A stretch of DNA of 36,673 nt from Folioceros fuciformis (Eukaryota; Anthocerotophyta; Anthocerotopsida; Anthocerotales), in assembly GCA_049999805.1 (NCBI GenBank), contig JBNGIO010006235.1, positions 86,430 to 123,102 on the forward strand, given 5' to 3'. The position numbers and the translations under genes were made by a program. The notes under the pieces were generated by a model. It did not search any database and was not told the origin of the DNA. It saw only the letters and a list, made by a program, of their open reading frames with translations. Numbering within the stretch: position 1 is the first letter of the stretch; each line of letters begins with the position of its first letter. Below are positions 34,990-36,673 of the stretch, piece after piece.

Positions 34990-35250
34990 GTCGAGCCAAA
35001 AGCCAAGAGGCCACTCCTTTACTTGAACAAGATAGAATACGAGCTTGAGAAGACCTAGGGACAGATGAGTCTAAAAGAAGAGCTTTTAGTGCTTGGTCAC
35101 ACTGTTTTTCTAGGAGGAAGGCTTGGAGACCCCTCAACCCTTCTCTAGAAAAGGAGGTGAAAAGAAATAAAGCCTCATGAACCTTTAAAGGTAGAGAATC
35201 CCTCCCTTGCCTAAGTGATACCTATAAAGGGAAAATGCCCTCTTCAACGC
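34990..35250 (+). repeat. Dispersed repeat, right copy
   Basis: Aligns by eye to two separated parts of the left end of the window: 34990-35044 to about 50-110 (AGCC, CTCCTTTACTTGAA, GAATACGAGC) and 35045-35245 to about 1110-1320 (AGAAGACCT, CCCCTCAACCCTTCTCTA, AAAGGGAAAA). Same orientation, clearly diverged. The junction at about 35044 marks the missing 1 kb. Confidence 0.6.
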
Positions 35251-35354
35251 ATGAGATAAAACCTTCAAGAAGACAAGAATCTTGTAGCAATAAACGAGAG
35301 GCCAAAATTGGAGCTAAGAAGGCCCAGCGAATAAAAAAGGCAGCTCGCTCAGAT

Positions 35355-35498
35355 ACCTCTATACCCAAAAGACCAACTCCGCCAAAGGCGACCTCTATAC
35401 CCAAAAGACCAACTCCTCCAAAGGCGACCTCCATACCCAAAAGNNNNNNNNNNCCAAAGGCGACCTCCATACCCAAAAGACCAACTCCTCCAAAGGCG
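35355..35498. repeat. 36-bp minisatellite, four units, with a 10-N gap inside
   Basis: Four units of exactly 36 bp (35355-35390, 35391-35426, 35427-35462, 35463-35498) start ACCTCTATACCCAAAAGACC. In unit 3, positions 35444-35453 are N, and 10 is exactly the number of bases needed to complete the unit. The unit is 12 codons (TSIPKRPTPPKA), so it keeps one frame open; I regard that as a consequence of unit length, not proof of coding. Confidence 0.9.
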
Positions 35499-35524
35499 AC
35501 TGGCAGACTCCACGGTACTAGGAC

Positions 35525-35635
35525 ATTTCCAAAAACCTGCTAGGACCTATGATGTTTCCAAGAGCCTACTAGGACCTATGATGTTTCCAAGAGCCTACTA
35601 GGACTTATGATGTTTCCAAGAGCATGCTAAGGACC
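35525..35635. repeat. 29-bp tandem repeat CTAGGACCTATGATGTTTCC
   Basis: About three and a half units of 29 bp, each of the form CTAGGACCTATGATGTTTCC followed by AAGAGCCTA with few changes, lie just downstream of the 36-bp array. Confidence 0.85.
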
Positions 35636-36393
35636 TACCTAACTTATTGTAAGAAGGCCCTATTTTTCAACACAGTAAAATATTGAGAGTACCGACACTA
35701 GGGACGGCTGACATAAAACAACATAACAGAGTATATAAATGATTTACTTTGTGACCTCGTGTTATGTATCCGACATCAGCATGGATTGTCGTTTTCGTGG
35801 AATATTGCATCAAAACGACTTTAGCCTTTAGACATTAGTCTTGGGAGATACGTCTCAAGGACCTTCGCTTAAATTAAAGGCGACAAGCTGATGTGTCGGC
35901 CATAGACGATGGCGACACGATCGTGTTGTAGTACAACGTCAAAGCCGCCACGTATTGCGGAAGACTTTCAATCCAGTCCAACTCCTGCTCTCGCCACGCT
36001 TATTCGCCACCACAAGCAAATGACTGAGATATGCAGAGTTGTGCCTGTCCAGTACGTCTGTCGCTGGTGCAAATTGGCTCACAGCACAGCAAGCACCTGA
36101 CAAGCTCGGAAAGCGCGTGTGCCAATTTGAATATGAATTGGCCCTCCACCCTACTCCTTGACCACGACCAAGTCTGAAACTCCAAGCTGCAGGGCGGAAG
36201 CTTCATATCACTCTGCAAGTCCTGTCACGAACAAAGCAAACCCTGCGAATGCAGGTTGTGTCGTGTTTGAGGATCAGATGATGGTTCCTGCTGCCATCAA
36301 GCTCACCCCAAAGAAGCTCCCAGTAGGCAGCGCCCAACGAAAGGCCTTGTTCACTCCTCCATAGCTGTGGACGGTGCAGTAGCAGCAGGCAGC

Positions 36394-36673
36394 ATGGCAG
36401 GTGTGCGAGGAAATGCGGCAGGAATCGTGTGGATGATGCTCCTCCTCCTTTGCAGTCCTCAGCTCGGACTGAACGTGGTGGCCCAGACCTGCAGTGCAAC
36501 CTCGCTGTGTGCCGACAACCTTTGCTGCAGTCAATACAACTACTGCGGTAGCACATCTGACTACTGCGGCGACGGCTGCCTGAGCGGGCCCTGCACGGGA
36601 TCGGGATCCACGCCCGCGCCGCCGGTGGCCCAGACCTGCAGTGCAACCTCGCTGTGTGCCGACAACTTGTGCT
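36394..36673 (+). CDS. Secreted hevein-type chitin-binding protein (5' part, cut by window edge)
   Basis: An ATG at 36394 opens a frame that runs off the window after about 93 codons. Residues 1-30 form a signal peptide with a hydrophobic core (IVWMMLLLLCS), cleaved near VVAQ. A type-1 chitin-binding (hevein, CBM18) domain follows from about residue 32: the Cys pattern is C.....LCA...LCCS....CG....YCG.GC.SGPC, with the aromatic/Ser chitin-contact residues (S-Q-Y-N-Y-CG) in place. A Gly/Ser/Thr/Pro linker leads into a second hevein domain that is cut after LC. The two domain starts are nearly identical at DNA level with a 147-bp period, so the duplication is recent. Such proteins are class I/IV-type chitinases or multi-hevein lectins, usually defence related; which one depends on sequence beyond the window. 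Confidence 0.85.
   Translation, partial: MAGVRGNAAGIVWMMLLLLCSPQLGLNVVAQTCSATSLCADNLCCSQYNYCGSTSDYCGDGCLSGPCTGSGSTPAPPVAQTCSATSLCADNLC

Larger units (their letters stand above)
34030..36393. other. Repeat-rich intergenic region before the chitin-binding gene
   Basis: AT-rich at first (TTTTATTATTATTAAAAAAG near 34090), then a run of tandem and dispersed repeats listed separately. A TATATAA at 35732-35738 is the clearest TATA-like site but is about 660 bp from the next start codon. No protein-like open frame was recognised apart from a repeat-driven Pro/Lys-rich one at 35235-35543 that I do not trust. Confidence 0.5.

Noticed and set aside
35235-35543. Possible basic Pro/Lys-rich protein of 102 residues
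   Set aside because: The open frame depends on a 36-bp minisatellite and crosses an N gap, and its upstream half lies in a dispersed repeat. No conserved feature or good start context supports it.

Overview
The window is nuclear DNA of a land plant. Most of its genes have introns, about 60 to 300 bp long with GT-AG borders. Products typical of plants are present: three PLS-class pentatricopeptide repeat (PPR) proteins, a GT47 exostosin-type glycosyltransferase and a hevein-type chitin-binding protein. Short introns, dense gene packing, long PPR proteins and a DYW-like editing domain ending in GRP instead of DYW together suggest a seed-free plant. A hornwort is my leading guess, with a lycophyte or fern next. 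This is inference, not a marker-based identification.

Layout. 1-3137 is repeat-rich DNA without a recognisable gene. 3138-7307 (+) is a 20-exon VPS52 gene. 7983-11264 (-) is an intron-free PPR gene (PPR-A) whose N-terminal region carries two copies of the PDF motif known from organellar single-stranded DNA-binding (OSB) proteins. 12394-14338 (+) encodes a two-GRF, five-CCHC zinc-finger protein, and only 51 bp beyond its stop codon lies the stop codon of a convergent GT47 gene (14390-16590, -). 17222-19618 (+) encodes a GC-rich, 798-residue coiled-coil protein with a likely plastid transit peptide. 20803-22241 (-) is ribosomal protein uS2/RPSA, and 22513-24619 (+) is proteasome ATPase RPT4; the two are divergent and share a 271-bp promoter region.

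24620-26700 is AT-rich and repetitive. Then follow two tandem, closely related PPR genes (PPR-B 26701-29910, PPR-C 31552-34029) with a decayed PPR pseudogene on the opposite strand between them. 34030-36393 holds tandem repeats and a diverged copy of a dispersed repeat also found near the left edge. The right edge cuts a chitin-binding protein gene in its second hevein domain.

Housekeeping functions are membrane tethering (VPS52), translation (RPSA), protein turnover (RPT4) and Golgi glycosylation (GT47). The PPR genes form a young, expanding family presumably acting on organellar RNA. The most unusual feature is the joining of an OSB-type PDF motif to PPR arrays: two copies are well preserved in PPR-A, one is degenerate in PPR-C, and a trace remains in PPR-B.

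Exon borders were placed by eye from reading frame, splice consensus and remembered homologous proteins; single-base errors are possible.
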